Notes: a model not told the origin generated them from the sequence alone. 64,000 nucleotides of DNA from Thuidium tamariscinum (GCA_947034885.2 OX344753.2:14570001-14634000); one strand, 5' to 3'; positions 1-10,881 are shown, numbered from the stretch's first letter. Translations and numbers: made by a program.

Positions 1-36
1 GCCACATTAATGAATTACAAGCATATTCTTGACCAA

Positions 37-146
37 TTCAATGTTCCAAGGTTTAGAAAGTGTAACTTTAGATAAGAATTGGTAGTGTTAGATTCAATGT
101 TCTAAAATTTAGAGGGTGTATATTTTAGACAAGAATTTGTAGCCAT
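37..146. repeat. short imperfect tandem duplication (about 56 bp, two copies)
   Basis: Two adjacent diverged copies both begin TTCAATGTTC, at 37 and at 93, and both continue to a GA(T/C)AAGAATT(G/T)GTAG-like end. No coding content is seen. Confidence 0.5.
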
Positions 147-264
147 AAGTTTTAGAACAACAATTTTGATAAGGTTAACTTTCACATATTGTCAAATCAA
201 CTAAAATCATAGGTGAGTCAGGGCAATGGAAACATACAAGATTGACAAGAGTTTTCTTCTATTG

Positions 265-455
265 TACACTAAACAGAGGTTTTAAGGGGACCAACAAATT
301 AAAGGGACTTATCATGAAAAACTATAAATGTGTGAAACATGATGTTAAGCCCCAGACACTTCAATAACTATTGATGTACAACAAAGGTAAATATTTATAT
401 AGTGTAAGATGTCAATTAATTAGTATGGGTCCCCTTAAAACCCCTATTCAGTGTA
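265..455. mobile_element. small MITE with TACACT termini
   Basis: About 28 bp at 265-292 (TACACTAAACAGAGGTTTTA, then AGGGGACC) are inverted at 428-455 with a few mismatches. The ends begin and finish with TA, which would fit a TA target duplication as in Tc1/mariner-derived MITEs. No coding capacity. Its right-hand TA is also the left-hand TA of the next element. Confidence 0.6.
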
Positions 456-783
456 AGGGAGGAGGATCAAAAACTGCTCAGGCTCCAAAATCGCTCACCT
501 TCTGAAATGTGTATTTCTGGTACATGATGCTTTTTGATCTTTACAGTAATGTACAAACAGTGAACATTTGAAGGGGTGGACGGTTTTGGAGCCCTATGCC
601 ATATTGACTTCAGAAATTCATAACTAATTCTACAGAGCTCCAAAAAATATGAAACGACTTGGGTTAGATGCCTATTCAAGCTATATTTCTAGAAAAGTTC
701 ACTGAAAAACATTTTAAGATGTTTCACCTGCCCAAAATTCTGTTCCAGCCCTTAGATGGTTGGTTTATGGACCTCCTCCCTTA
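454..783. mobile_element. MITE family A (TAAGG(T/G)AG(A/G)AGG ends), copy 1
   Basis: A 330-bp non-coding element with a perfect 12-bp inverted terminus, TAAGGGAGGAGG at 454 and CCTCCTCCCTTA at 772. The interior carries the family signature 'AATATGAAACGACTTGGGTTAGATGCC', split here as AATATGAAACGACTTGGG then TTAGATGCC. Further copies lie near 14.6, 24.0, 34.8 and 60.4 kb. TA at both ends suggests the Tc1/mariner type, but superfamily is an inference. Confidence 0.75.
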
Positions 784-1101
784 CAAAATGAAAAAGGCAC
801 TGTTGCATGATTTTGAATCAGATTGAAATGAAATGAAGCCAGTGAGGAATTGACTGAGCCCTTGCTGATGTAACTAAGTTAACAAGCCACAGAACAGCTT
901 GGACAGAAGGACGAGGGCAGTCATTCCAGGACATGGAAATATTGGTTACCAGATTGGGGATGGGGTTTCCCATGTGTTGACAAGAAATACAAGTTCAAAT
1001 TTCAACCAAAAGAGACTCCTTGGAAGCAGTCCTGCCTCTGTCATCTCTATTGAAAAGTCAAGGGAAAGAAAGAAGACAAATTTGTTGTCTTCTAACAACT
1101 G
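784..1101. other. no gene seen
   Basis: AT-rich DNA between MITEs. A 67-codon open frame lies here, with no recognisable domain and unremarkable composition; I treat it as noise. Confidence 0.5.
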
Positions 1102-1620
1102 AAGGTGAGTACACCCAAAATTGCACCCTACCCTAAATCAGCACCAGCACCATCACTCTCAGTGGACATTACATCTCAAAAATGAACATGGCATTAGGAG
1201 GGATTTGAGGGCTTTAGAAGACTGCGAGTTCCTGCAGTCTGAGAATGCAAGAACTGTTGCGGGAACCTGGAAACGCAGGATTCCAACATGGTCAAGACCA
1301 TGTCAAGTCATTTTTTGGGTAATTGTTGGTTGACAGCAGTTCCTTGGACAGTTTTGAGAATAGATTCTGAAACAGCCCTTGGGAGCCCTCAAATCCCTCC
1401 TAATGGACTTAGGTTGAAGAAATGAGTTTAGAATAGCTACTAATAAAAAGACTTTGATCCTTCATCACTTTTGCATATGGTATCCACATCATTGTGTTCT
1501 TTGGTGAGTTGGAACCTCCTTTCACATGCCACAAGAAAATATGGAAATTCAAACCATCTTACCGATAGTAGTAACTAGGCACAATAGCAAAGACTAATAG
1601 TTGGAGAGAGAACTCACCTA
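1102..1620. mobile_element. MITE family B (GGTACACC ends), copy 1, with a nested element
   Basis: The left end AAGGTGAGTACACCC matches the family B terminus. The right half shares the B signature 'ACTTTTGCATAtGGTATCCA' and 'ACTAGGCACAAT', and the right end is a degraded CTCACCT. Other B copies are about 278 bp; this one is 519 bp because a 212-bp TIR element sits inside it at 1193-1404. Confidence 0.65.
1193..1404. mobile_element. nested TIR element related to family C
   Basis: A perfect 21-bp inverted repeat closes this 212-bp element: TTAGGAGGGATTTGAGGGCT from 1194, mirrored to 1403. The termini resemble the family C end TTAGATGAGATTTGAGGCC seen at 24993. The interior shares short 'gttcctg' and 'gggaacc' blocks with that family. 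Confidence 0.75.
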
Positions 1621-1625
1621 AATGG

Positions 1626-2216
1626 TACTCCCTTTGTCTCAAAATAAATCTAAGGTTGCAAAACATTATTGGTTGTCTCAAATTAAATTTGATGTTTTAA
1701 AGGTCAATAGAAATGAAAAGTTGGGCACACATGATGGTGTCATCAAGACACTAACTAAAGAGTGAATGATAGGTAGTTTCCTTGGACATTGCAACTTGTT
1801 GTTCAAATGTGGCACTTGGTAGTAATTACTTGAATCACGAATTACTACCCTAATAGGAAAATGTTGTTCAACTTTTCCTTGTCCATGTTCTAGAATAACT
1901 TTTTTGTAGCATCAATCAAAGAGTCAATGTCTTTTGGGGAGAATTGTAGAAGATGGTTGGCATCTTTCTTCCAACAGTTTGATCACTTGCAAGTCTCAAG
2001 CAAACATAGTTCAATGCACTAACTTTGTTTGCAAAAGAATAGAAGACTAATAATTTCTAGTATTATTTTTCAACATGATTCCTATGGCTATAGACTTTGA
2101 AACTTTGATGTCCACTAGGACAACTATGCATTATTGCCCAAATAGGTGCACCTTATGCATTAATCTAAGATTTTTCAATAAATCACAGATTTATTTTGAA
2201 AAAGAAAGAAGGAATG
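1626..2216. mobile_element. Stowaway-like (Tc1/mariner) MITE, diverged
   Basis: The left end TACTCCCTTTGTCTCAAAAT is very close to the plant Stowaway consensus as I know it (TACTCCCTCCGT...CAAAATA). At the right, AGATTTATTTTGA followed by a degraded GAAGGAATG is the inverted counterpart. The left TA matches the expected target; the right TA has been lost. At about 590 bp it is longer than most Stowaways, so it may contain other material. Confidence 0.55.
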
Positions 2217-2840
2217 CAAATTCACAACACTAGTTAGAACCATCAAACATGAGTTGATGACTATACTACTATTCTAATTTGATGAGGTGTTTTCTTAGAT
2301 TTTTAATCCCTATAGCAAGGTGTCTAGGGAACTTTTATCTATATATTTTGAATGAGGGAATAATTGAAATTTTGCTCTTGAATGCAAGACAAATTTTATA
2401 GAATTTGGATGTGTGGTTACAAAGTACATTGGAACAAATAAAATCCTTAAATATTGAGTTTTTTTATTTCTTAAATTAAAAAAAAATCAAATTTCAATGC
2501 AAGCTGTAAACTTGCAAAAGTTGCAAGATACTTTCATTTTTTAAGAAAAAGTTTCAAAGATGAATTATAGATGCATGTGTAAAGTGATGTTAAAAAATGT
2601 TATCTTCAAATTCTGAAGTAAATATCTATTTGTGAGGTTTTATACTGTGAAATTTTGAAATGATATATTATTTTGAAATTTTAAAAATAATTTTAATGAA
2701 ACTTCATTTTAGTTGCCCAAGTGAAGATCAAAATACATTTTACTGTGTAGTTTTACAAATGCCTAGACAAATTGGGCACAAATTATTGTGCTAGAAAACA
2801 AATAACATGCCATACTTCTTATTAAAATTTCTCTTAAATT
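2217..2840. other. AT-rich stretch, nothing recognised
   Basis: Homopolymer-rich intergenic sequence. No repeat termini, RNA gene or credible coding frame were seen. Confidence 0.4.
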
Positions 2841-2849
2841 ACAATTTTT

Positions 2850-3740
2850 GATTTGACGATGGTTTACTTAAAAAATGCAAAAGCCAAATGTGGGTTTTCC
2901 AATCAATTAGAGGTTTTAATTTTGCAATCAACAACATTTAGAAGCAAATCATGGAAAAATCTTGGTGTATTTTTTAGAAGAAAAGTGCACCAAATATCAA
3001 TATATTTCCCCCTAATTTGGATAGAAAATTTGACTACCATTTGTGAATTTTTTTTGCTCTATAGACTTTGAATTAAAAAAATTATATTGAACATTGAGTT
3101 AAGAGTTGAAGAATTTTTTAAAAAGAAATCCACTTGATCTTCACTTATTAAAAATTATTAAATAGAAGTAATTTGAAATTGAATAAAAAATTAAGTTGTT
3201 AATAGCTCCAAGATGGAATTGAAACACCATATTCCCAATGGTGAGATTGTTCTTGCAAATAAACTAAACCCTTTCAAAAAGAATTGTCAAAAATTGTCAA
3301 AAATTGATTCAAGAATGAATTTTGTAAGTTTTTTTTCAAGAAGATGCTTTAGATTGCTCAAAAAACAAGATTGTTGATGACTTTGTCATCATAAGTCCAA
3401 ATAGAGAAAATAAAAGATTCAAATGTAAATAAAAACATCATATTTGAGAAAAGAAATAAAAATTTTAAAAATTAATTTCTTTGAGTGTGTGTTTTTGTTT
3501 TGCATGGCAAATTACATTTTGGCTCAAGGTGGCATAAATTTTGCTTTAGGCATCAATCAAAATAAAAATTACATTTTCAAGAAGCTGATGAGATTTCCTA
3601 TCTTCCAAAAAAATTTCAACAAATCATGTCAAAAATTGAGATCACATGGACTTGCTCTAAAATTCCAAGAGTCCCTTGAGGAGACTTTGGTCCTTTAAGG
3701 TTTAATCAACTACAAAAATTAAAATTTTTATGAATTTATC
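2850..3740. repeat. dispersed repeat family P, copy 1
   Basis: Shares a long diverged similarity with about 20160-20960 and 59165-59965. Common blocks include a 'TAGCTCCAAGATGGAATTGA' type motif, 'CCAATGGTGAGATTG', and 'CAAGAAGATG...GATTGCTCAAAA'. Termini are not resolved and no coding content is seen. The three copies differ enough to suggest an old family. Confidence 0.5.
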
Positions 3741-4896
3741 ATAGAATTTGTATCAATGACTCTAAAGTTGTTTCAAGACTACAATTTTTTATTTCATTGA
3801 ATGAGTGAAAATTTAAAAATAATAAATAACAAAATAAACATTTTCAATCATGTATTATTTTTCTATACCACTAAAAATGTTTGAATTTTTTTAACCCATT
3901 TAGCTTCACAAATTGCAAGATATGATTGATTAATTTAAATTAATCAAAAAAGACTTCATTTTTTGTCTAATTGTTTGCCTAACCTTATCAAACCCTACAA
4001 CTCACTACAAGGAAACCTTGTTGCTCTCATTACAATCTACATGACATTTTTATTTCCTATAATATAACAACCCAATTTTTTTGACTCCATATCCAATTGA
4101 GTAAAAAAATCATATTTGGGAGAAGCACATAGAAATGTGCATCTTTCATAAGAATTTCACTTCCATCTTTTCAAAATTGACTTCATATCAATCTACTTCA
4201 ACTTTCTCTACAAGAGGTTAATAAATTTTAGGATAAAAAAATTCAACTCAATCTAACCAAAGAAACATCAATAAATAATAAGACCATGGCCAATTTTGAA
4301 GCCTTGAATAGTTGAATCTTTGTCCACAATATTCAGTATTAGCTCTTCTAATCTCTTTGATGTACAAGTTAAGGACATATTCTATCAGAAATACTTCACA
4401 AATTCAATTTTTTGGGGGTGTTTTATATCATACAATTACTACTCTAGAAGAAACATGGTTCTCATAGACTAGGAAATGACTACAAAAAGACCCATCGATG
4501 GTCAAATTTGTCATGAAGGCCTTTTCCTAAATCATTACCCTAGTTTATGGAAAATATAAGTTTATAATAGCTACTTTTGAATGAAATATTTTTCACATTT
4601 CAACATAATGGTTTATTATACTTTAATACAATTAGAATTTTAAGATTTTTTCTAATTTTTAGTTTTGATCGATGCATCAAAAGTTGGTAGTTTAAGACAA
4701 TTTTTCTTGTAAATACCTTCCTTCTTTGAGAGATTATCTACAATAAAATCAAAGTTTGTTTTATTTCTAGTTTGATTTGAATTTAATTTTAATACTACAT
4801 CCTACAAATCTCTTAATTAAAAATCACAATGATACTTGATGTACAAACATTTTAAAGAAAAAGCCTATTTGAGCATTAAAAAACAAAAATAACACT
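3741..4896. other. AT-rich stretch, nothing recognised
   Basis: No recognisable gene, RNA or repeat terminus. Short open frames only. Confidence 0.4.
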
Positions 4897-5218
4897 CATT
4901 AGATGTTTCTTAGGTCCTTCGGAAGACTATGAATTCCTGGATTTTGGAAATGCTAAAAACTCTGCCACATAAGAAATTTGATGTAGCTAAGAAACTCCCA
5001 CATTATATAATATGAATGAATTAATTAAAAAATATTAATTGAATATTAATTTTTTAAAAACAGTATTGAATTTTTGCATACTTTCTAAAAAAAATTAAAA
5101 GAATTATTATTTTTTAATTCAAAAATTTGTACAAGTAGTGGTTGGTTCATTGTAAAGGGAACAATTTCAGGGAACAATCTTGAAATAGTCTTCAAAAAAC
5201 TTGAAAAAACATCTAATG
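4897..5218. mobile_element. MITE family C, copy (CATTAGATG ends)
   Basis: CATTAGATGTTTCTT at 4897 is inverted as AAAAAACATCTAATG at 5218. The interior holds family blocks: a 'gaattcctgga' motif, 'CTGCCACAT', AT-rich 'aattaattaa', 'GTGGTTGGTTC', and 'GGGAACAATTTCAGGGAACA'. About 322 bp, no coding capacity. Related copies lie at 24993-25276 and 32047-32350, and the core recurs in the element at 24352. Confidence 0.7.
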
Positions 5219-5840
5219 CTCATGTTGCATAATAGATTTGAATCATTCCAAAGCCCCTCTAGCATCTAGACCGTATATTCTATATATCATTTCCTTCCTT
5301 CATTTGAAATATCAAAGGATATGGAATATATATTTGTAAAACACCATATATACTTGCCATATAAGTGTTGTAATTTCATACTTATGTTTGAGTACATTGT
5401 ATATCATATCTATATTGTATATATTTACATAAACACCATATATAATATCCATTTCTATATCCATATATCTAGTATGGACCCAAATAATTTGTTTTTTCAA
5501 GATTTATTTGAAGAAGGGACCTATTCAATGTTATACGTTTTTTTAAAGCATCTATTATTCAAAAGCAATACAATTTTTTTTGAAAATATATTGAATGATA
5601 GATTCTCCAATGAATGAAATTGTTCAACAGCCACATACTAATGTAGGGACAATATCTCTCTATTATAAATGACTTTATACACTTTGAATGAACACATACA
5701 TTTTCATCAATACTTTATATTTTCATTTTTCATTTCTCATCCAAGGCAATGGATGTAAATAGCTTCACCAACGCAACTGAACAATACAAATATACTAACT
5801 TCACTACTCTACTACTCTTTATACACTACCTCAAACTAAG
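5219..5840. repeat. AT-rich, low-complexity TATA/CATA tract
   Basis: The stretch 5312-5480 is built from degenerate ATATCCATAT-like words. It opens frames on both strands at once (98 and 62 codons, rich in Tyr and Ile), which is typical of simple sequence, not genes. Confidence 0.5.
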
Positions 5841-7390
5841 TAAAGGTGAACTTTGCCATTAAGGTCAGAATTAGAGCAAGCCCATTGTAGACAAAATTGT
5901 AATGGTGGTGTACATTTAAGAACTTGAATGGGTACCAATCAAAATGTCGTTTCTGAATTCACAGTGAGAAAAATTTGAGTACTGCCAACTTTGAAAGCCT
6001 CCCCAGAGCTCAAAAATTAGTATTTTACTACGAAATTCTTACCACAACATCATCTTTAAGTTAATTATATGTATTCCAAATTTCAAGGCCAAAAGATTCA
6101 CCAAAAAGAAGTTATTCAAAATCTACCAACATGGGTAGTGGTGAGAAACATTTCACTACTTTCAACTTTGACACCTTCCTAAGGATGGAGTTTTTTTTTC
6201 TTTTACCATGAATTTTTTTTCATGAAACAATCTCTATGTTTTTAATATGTATATAAAAAATTTCAAGGTAAAAGAAGAAAACTTTAAGAAGATATTTGAA
6301 ATCTCCCAACATGTGTAGTTTTGAGAAAATTTTCACAATTGCCAACTTTAACACCCTCCCAAGGGCTGAAAAATTGGTTTCTTACCATGAATTTTTTTTA
6401 AAGTCATCCCTATGTTGATAATATGTGCTCCAAATTTCAAGTTCAAATGAATTACCAAAAAAAAGATATACAAAATCTCCCAACATGTGTAGTTGTGAGA
6501 AAATTTTCACTATTGCCAACTTTGACACCCTCTCAAGGGCTGAAAATTTGTCTATTTAACATGAATTTTTTTGAATAAGATCAAATTTATGTTGATAATA
6601 TAAATTCCAAATTTCAAGTTCAAAACACTTACCCAAAAAAAGATATTCAAAATCTCTCAACATGTGTAGTTGTGAGGTTGAGTTTGTACACTCATGTCAA
6701 ACTTTGCTCCACAAAATAACACCATACTAAGGGCTCAAAAACTCCTCCTTACAACTACACATGTTGGGAGATTTTGTATATCTTTTTTTTGGTAATTCAT
6801 TTGAACTTGAAATTTGGAGCACATATTATCAACATAGGGATGACTTTAAAAAAATTCATGGTAAGAAACCAATTTTTCAGCCCTTGGGAGGGTATTAAAG
6901 TTGGCAATTGTGAAAATTTTCTCAAAACTACACATATTGGGAGATTTCAAATATCTTCTTAAAGTTTTCTTCTTTTACCTTGAAATTTTTTATATACATA
7001 TTAAAAACATAGAGATTGTTTCATGAAAACAAATTCATGGCAAAAGAAAAAAAACTCAATCCTTAGGAAGGTGTCAAAGTTGAAAGTAGTGAAATGTTTC
7101 TCACCACTACCTATGTTGGTAGATTTTGAATAACTTCTTTTTGGTGAATCTTTTGGCCTTGAAATTTGGAATACATATAATTAACTTAAAGATGATGTTG
7201 TGGTAAGAATTTCGTAGTACAATACTAATTTTTGAGCTCTAGGGGGCTTTCAAAGTTGGCAGTACTGAAATTTTTCTCACTGTGAATTCAAAAACGACAT
7301 TTTGATTGGTACCCCATTGTACAACACCATTACAATTTTACACACAATGGGCTTGCTCCAATTCTCATTGCAAAGGGGTGGTTTACCTTA
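5841..7390. mobile_element. 1.55 kb giant foldback element (family J)
   Basis: The left arm (about 5841-6496) is inverted as the right arm (about 6756-7390), so the element is an almost complete hairpin with a loop of about 260 bp. Ends are TAAAGGTGAAC and GTTTACCTTA. Just inside is the family J signature GAGCAAGCCCATTGT with AAAATTGTAATGGTG, also found at 59006-59164 and about 19313-19567. Each arm carries diverged tandem units of about 170-180 bp ('CAACATGTGTAGTTGTGAG', 'GCCAACTTTGACACCCTC'); one extra unit forms most of the loop. No protein coding is credible. If transcribed it would give a very long double-stranded RNA. Confidence 0.85.
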
Positions 7391-7840
7391 ATTGGAAGAA
7401 ATTTTTTTTACCGGGCCAGATGTTTTTGAAGGGGGCATGTGGCTCCTTCTATTGAGTGGATACCATAGTCAATAGCCTTTTTTTCCAGCACCATGGGGCC
7501 AGATTGCACCATTTCAAAAAAAAAATCTTTTTTTGCCAGATAATAATAATGTTTTTTCACCAAAGATTTTCTAATTCTCTTTAAAATATGGATGAAGTTG
7601 CCAAATTGGGATGAAAAAGTGTATATGAATATGATAGAAAAGTGTTTTTAAGTCCAAAAGACACATGGATGTAGAAATACAATGCTTCATCAAATTTGAA
7701 GTGATCGCCATCTTGGCACTTTCTCAAAAAGTAAAAAAACTCAAATTTGAAACTCCGTCCATTTGAAACTCAAATGATTCAATGAATCTATTCATTAAAG
7801 ACCTACTCAAACCAATTGAACATGATCCACATGACAATGG
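7391..7840. repeat. diverged family R fragment
   Basis: Shares ordered blocks with 34560, 48115 and 56500: 'GATTGCACCA', 'TGGATGAAGTTGCC', and 'GCCATCTTGGCACTTTCTCAAAAAGT'-like sequence (here GCCATCTTGGCACTTTC). No termini defined and no coding content. Confidence 0.4.
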
Positions 7841-8214
7841 CCTGTTGCGGGCGGGAATGCACTGAACTACCGTATATTTGTTTTTCATCACTGCGATTAC
7901 ATTGAGTGAGTAAGCTTATGATGGAGTGAGGACTCAATTTGGGTTTATTTATTCTTTTTACTTTTTTTTACTTTTCTGAAACCAATGAAATTGACTCAAT
8001 CTGTGGGCGGGAATGCACAGACCATATATTTGTTTTTCATCACTGCGATTACATTGAGTAAGCTTATGATGGAGGATGCAATCTGGTGTTTTTGTTTGTT
8101 TTTACTTTTTTGAAACCAATGAATTGGAGGCCTGTTGCGGGCGGGAGTGCACTGAACTACCGTATATTTGTTTTTCATCACTGCGAGAACATTGAGTGAG
8201 TAAGCTTATGATGG

Positions 8215-8679
8215 CCGGGGTGGGGTGAACTGACCCCCTCGCTCGGCCACTTGGGAAAACGCTGGAATTTTTTATTTTTTGCAAATAATTTTTTTTGCAA
8301 ATTCTGAATTCATGATTGCAATCAGAGGCCCCCAATTAGCTAGGGGCTGGGTACTCGGTAAATCAGTTGAGCACAAAATACGGGAGAGGCACCCAATGGC
8401 GCACCTGCACCCAATGCCGTCCATTTCTAAGTCAGTCGTTCATTCTAGAACAGAAATGTAGTGGGATTGTAGATTGCTTATTGTTTTAGGTCAAAAGAAA
8501 TAAGCCATGTACTGCCTACCTACATTTATAGTCTAAAATGATTGTGTGCTGTAGAAATAGATGGCATTGGGTACAAGTGTGCCATTGGATGCCTCTCCCT
8601 TAAGGGGGGCTTTTTGTTTTACTTGCACCCCTCAAATTACTTGGAGTGTCCGAGCGAGGGGGCCAGTTCACCCCGACCC
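8215..8679. mobile_element. Mutator-like MITE with 9-bp TSD, containing a nested MITE
   Basis: Inverted termini of about 28 bp: GGGGTGAACTGACCCCCTCG ending CTCGG on the left, and CCGAGCGAGGGGGCCAG then TTCACCCC on the right. Flanks are TTATGATGG (8206-8214) and TTATCATGG (8680-8688), a 9-bp duplication with one mismatch, as expected for MULEs. It lies in one unit of the tandem array, whose uninterrupted copies show the empty site. Family I is nested at 8379-8602. Its left interior resembles the family Q core ('GATTGCAATC...GAATTC'). Confidence 0.75.
8379..8602. mobile_element. MITE family I, copy 1
   Basis: A 224-bp element whose ends GGGAGAGGCACCCAATGG and CCATTGGATGCCTCTCCC extend into inverted repeats of about 45 bp. 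A close copy lies at 49890-50113 with the same interior ('TAAGTCAGTC', 'CATGTACTGCCTACCTACAT'). Similarity between copies is high, suggesting recent spread. TA at the ends fits a TA target site. Confidence 0.85.
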
Positions 8680-8854
8680 TTATCATGGAGGACTCAATTT
8701 GTGTTTTGTTCTTTGTTTTTACTTTTTTGAAACCAATGAAACTCAATTTGAGGCCTGTTGCGGGCAGTAATGCACTGAACTACCATACATATTTGTTTTT
8801 CATCAGTGCAAGTATATTGAGTAAGCTTATGATGGAGGACTCAATTGCTGGAGG

Positions 8855-9094
8855 TTAAATCCTACACTATTGAAGGTGGGCCCAGCAATTAAAATTTGGG
8901 TTCTCTGAGGTAAAATTGAAAAAAGCCCCTTATTTTGTGCCGTGTCTAGGGTATGCTGAAGACCTCTCTTTGCTAATTTTGAGGTCTTTCATTGCAAATA
9001 TGAATTCAGAAATTTGCCAAAAGAATTGTTTGCAAAAAACAAAAAATTCTTGCAAGTTTACTTGAGGCAAATCCACCCTATTGGGCCCGTGACT
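8855..9094. mobile_element. family Q TTAA-type MITE, copy 1 (right end displaced)
   Basis: The left end TTAAATCCTAC...TTGAAGGTGGGCCCA matches family Q. The interior carries 'GGGTTCTCTGAGGTAAAA' and 'GCAAATATGAATTC'. The right side reaches TATTGGGCCC and is then broken by the family B element at 9095 and the TTAA element at 9369; TTAACGTCC at 10290 probably marks its original end. Confidence 0.6.
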
Positions 9095-9371
9095 TAAGGT
9101 GGGTACACCTAAAAGCACCACTTATTCATACTGTGCCTAGCAACTATAATTATGTTGTTTGGATTGTTAGACAGTCTTGTTGGTGAGTGGAAGCATGTTC
9201 CAACGCACCAAAGAACATAGGTTTTGGATACCGTATGCAAAAGTTATTAACAGTCAAAGTCTATTTCTAAAAGCCCCATTTACAGTTTGGGTACATGACT
9301 GATTTTGGAAATGTATGCACATTGTAGATGGCACTTTAAGGTCAAGTGCTATTTTGGCTGTACCTACCTTA
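9095..9371. mobile_element. MITE family B, copy 2
   Basis: Ends TAAGGTGGGTACACCTAAAA and TTTTGGCTGTACCTACCTTA are inverted repeats. The 277-bp interior has the signature 'GGTTTTGGATACCGTATGCA' (reverse orientation relative to the copy at 48956). No coding capacity. Its last TTA runs into the TTAA of the next element. Confidence 0.8.
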
Positions 9372-10293
9372 ACCCCTAAAGGACCAACATGCGTTTTTTG
9401 GATGTATAGAAATTTTGGGCAAGTACCTATGACTAAAGATTTCTGTATTTTTGGCCCAAATTTTAATAGAAGGTGGGGGTGACGAATATCTTTCATATAC
9501 ACTAAATTTCATGACATTTGGAAATATGAGTCAAAAGTTATGGCCTTATATGTTTGTTTGTTTTCGTAATTGGGCAATTTGGGCAGATTAGAAAAAATCG
9601 CTTTTTTCAAAAACAAACATTTGAAATTGGTTTTCTAGAGTTATATATACATGGAAAGCTTTGAATCATTCCATTTTGATCAGTGAGTCAAAAGTTATGA
9701 GGATTTTTTTGTTTGCGTGCAATTATAGATTCTTTACTCTGAAATAAACTTTGAAGTCCTTTATCTTATTTAATTTTCAATATTTTTTGAAAAAAATATA
9801 GAATATAGATTGTTTATTACAACATTGCAACCATTGGGATTGGCATTTTTCAATTTCACAATTAAATTCTTAACAATATTGTATTTCTAATCATTATCTA
9901 CTATTGTCTATTTACTATTTTTTCCTATATATTGTACAATTCGAAATGATGTGAATTTTTCCGAGCATGTATCCAACTTGTCTAGGAAAAAGAATCCAAA
10001 GAAGCACCACCATTTTGGACATTTTTTCATAGAAAAGTGAGCTTGCAAGTACAGCTACCCTGTTCTTTGTAAGGCCAAAAAAATGATTTAAGTGAATTTG
10101 AATGTTTATATCTTTCAATCCACGTGGTGAAAATGTATGAAAATTCTTACCACATGTTCTCAAGTTAGCATAATAAAAGATCCTACGGTTACATGTGTCA
10201 AAAAAAAAATTCAAAAATTTGATACTTTAAAAAAAAAATGGTGGTTTTTGAGCATTTTCAGTGAAAACATAGTCTTGAAACTTTAGGGGTTAA
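9369..10293. mobile_element. piggyBac-like TTAA MITE, family E, copy 1
   Basis: The left end is TTAACCCCTAAAGG and the right end CTTTAGGGGTTAA. TTAA on both sides plus a CCC start is the signature of piggyBac-type elements. The 925-bp AT-rich interior shares blocks with other E copies ('TCAAAAGTTATG', 'GAATCATTCCATTTTGATCA', 'CACATGTTCTCAAG', 'AAGATCCTACGGTTACATG'). No transposase remains. It is inserted at the TTAA made by the end of the preceding family B element. Confidence 0.8.
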
Positions 10294-10392
10294 CGTCCTG
10301 CCACTCAATTTGGTTTTATTTTTTATTTTGACTTTTTTGAAACCAATGAAATTGAATTTGTGTTTGCACTGCATTCTACCTGAGGCAGGATG
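10294..10392. repeat. remnant of the 7841-8850 tandem unit
   Basis: Contains 'TTTTGAAACCAATGAAATTG' and a T-rich lead-in as in that array. This is evidence that the array was split by the elements in between. Confidence 0.5.
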
Positions 10393-10633
10393 TTAAATCC
10401 TACCATTGAAGGTGGGCCCAGTAAGATAAAACTTGTATTATCTGGAGATAAAAGTAAAACAATTGTTTTGGGGTATGTTCTTCACTCCACCTAAGAAATT
10501 TGGGGTCCCTGATTGCAAATATGAATTCCAAATTTGCAAAAAATAATTGTGCAAAAAATAAAAAATTTCAGTGTTTATCCCTATGGTAAATCCAACCTGC
10601 TAGGACCACCTTCAAGGGTAGGCAGAACGTTAA
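10393..10633. mobile_element. family Q TTAA MITE, copy 2
   Basis: The left end TTAAATCCTACCATTGAAGG runs on to TGGGCCC. The right end is a degraded CACCTTCAAGGGTAGG followed by TTAA. Interior 'GCAAATATGAATTCCAAATT' is typical of the family. Its right TTAA (10630-10633) is also the left TTAA of the next copy. Confidence 0.7.
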
Positions 10634-10881
10634 ATCATACCATCAAAGGTAGGCCCAACAGGGTAAATCTCATTTTACTAGGGGTTGACAAGGGTTTGGG
10701 ATTTATATTTATGTTGGGTTTTTTGATATGTTTGGAGTTGTTCTAGCTAATTTGGGGCCTCTGATTCTGAATCTGAATTCTGAATTGGAAAAAAAATAAA
10801 CAAATAAACAAATAAAAAATTTCAGCATTTTCCCTTGGGTAAATCCAGTCTATGGGGCCCACCTTTGATGGTAGGATTTAA
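10630..10881. mobile_element. family Q TTAA MITE, copy 3
   Basis: Starts TTAAATCATACCATCAAAGG and ends CCACCTTTGATGGTAGGATT then TAA. A 252-bp head-to-tail neighbour of copy 2. The ends read TTAAATCC rather than TTAACCC, so assignment to piggyBac is less secure than for family E. Confidence 0.7.

Larger units (their letters stand above)
7841..8850. repeat. tandem array of 130-160 bp units, split by an insertion
   Basis: Units start near 7841, 8001, 8129 and 8752. Each carries 'CCTGTTGCGGGCGGGAATGC', 'GTTTTTCATCACTGCGA', 'TAAGCTTATGATGGAGGA', a T-rich run and 'TTTTGAAACCAATGAAATTG'. The third unit is interrupted at TTATGATGG by the element at 8215-8679. The last motif resembles the reversed 3' tail of plant LINE/SINE elements, so the unit may contain a retroposed tail. 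A further partial unit follows at about 10294-10380. Confidence 0.7.

Noticed and set aside
5321-5617. 98-codon Tyr/Ile-rich frame
   Set aside because: Opens in both strands over a TATA/CATA low-complexity tract.
6300-7300. CRISPR-like array (regular repeats)
   Set aside because: The repeats are 170-180 bp, diverged and inverted; the sequence is eukaryotic and the structure is a foldback transposon.
8646-8858. 70-codon frame over the MULE-like right end
   Set aside because: It crosses an element boundary and a target duplication, so it cannot be an old gene.
9915-10214. 99-codon minus-strand frame
   Set aside because: Lies wholly within a family E TTAA element; the frame is not kept in other copies.
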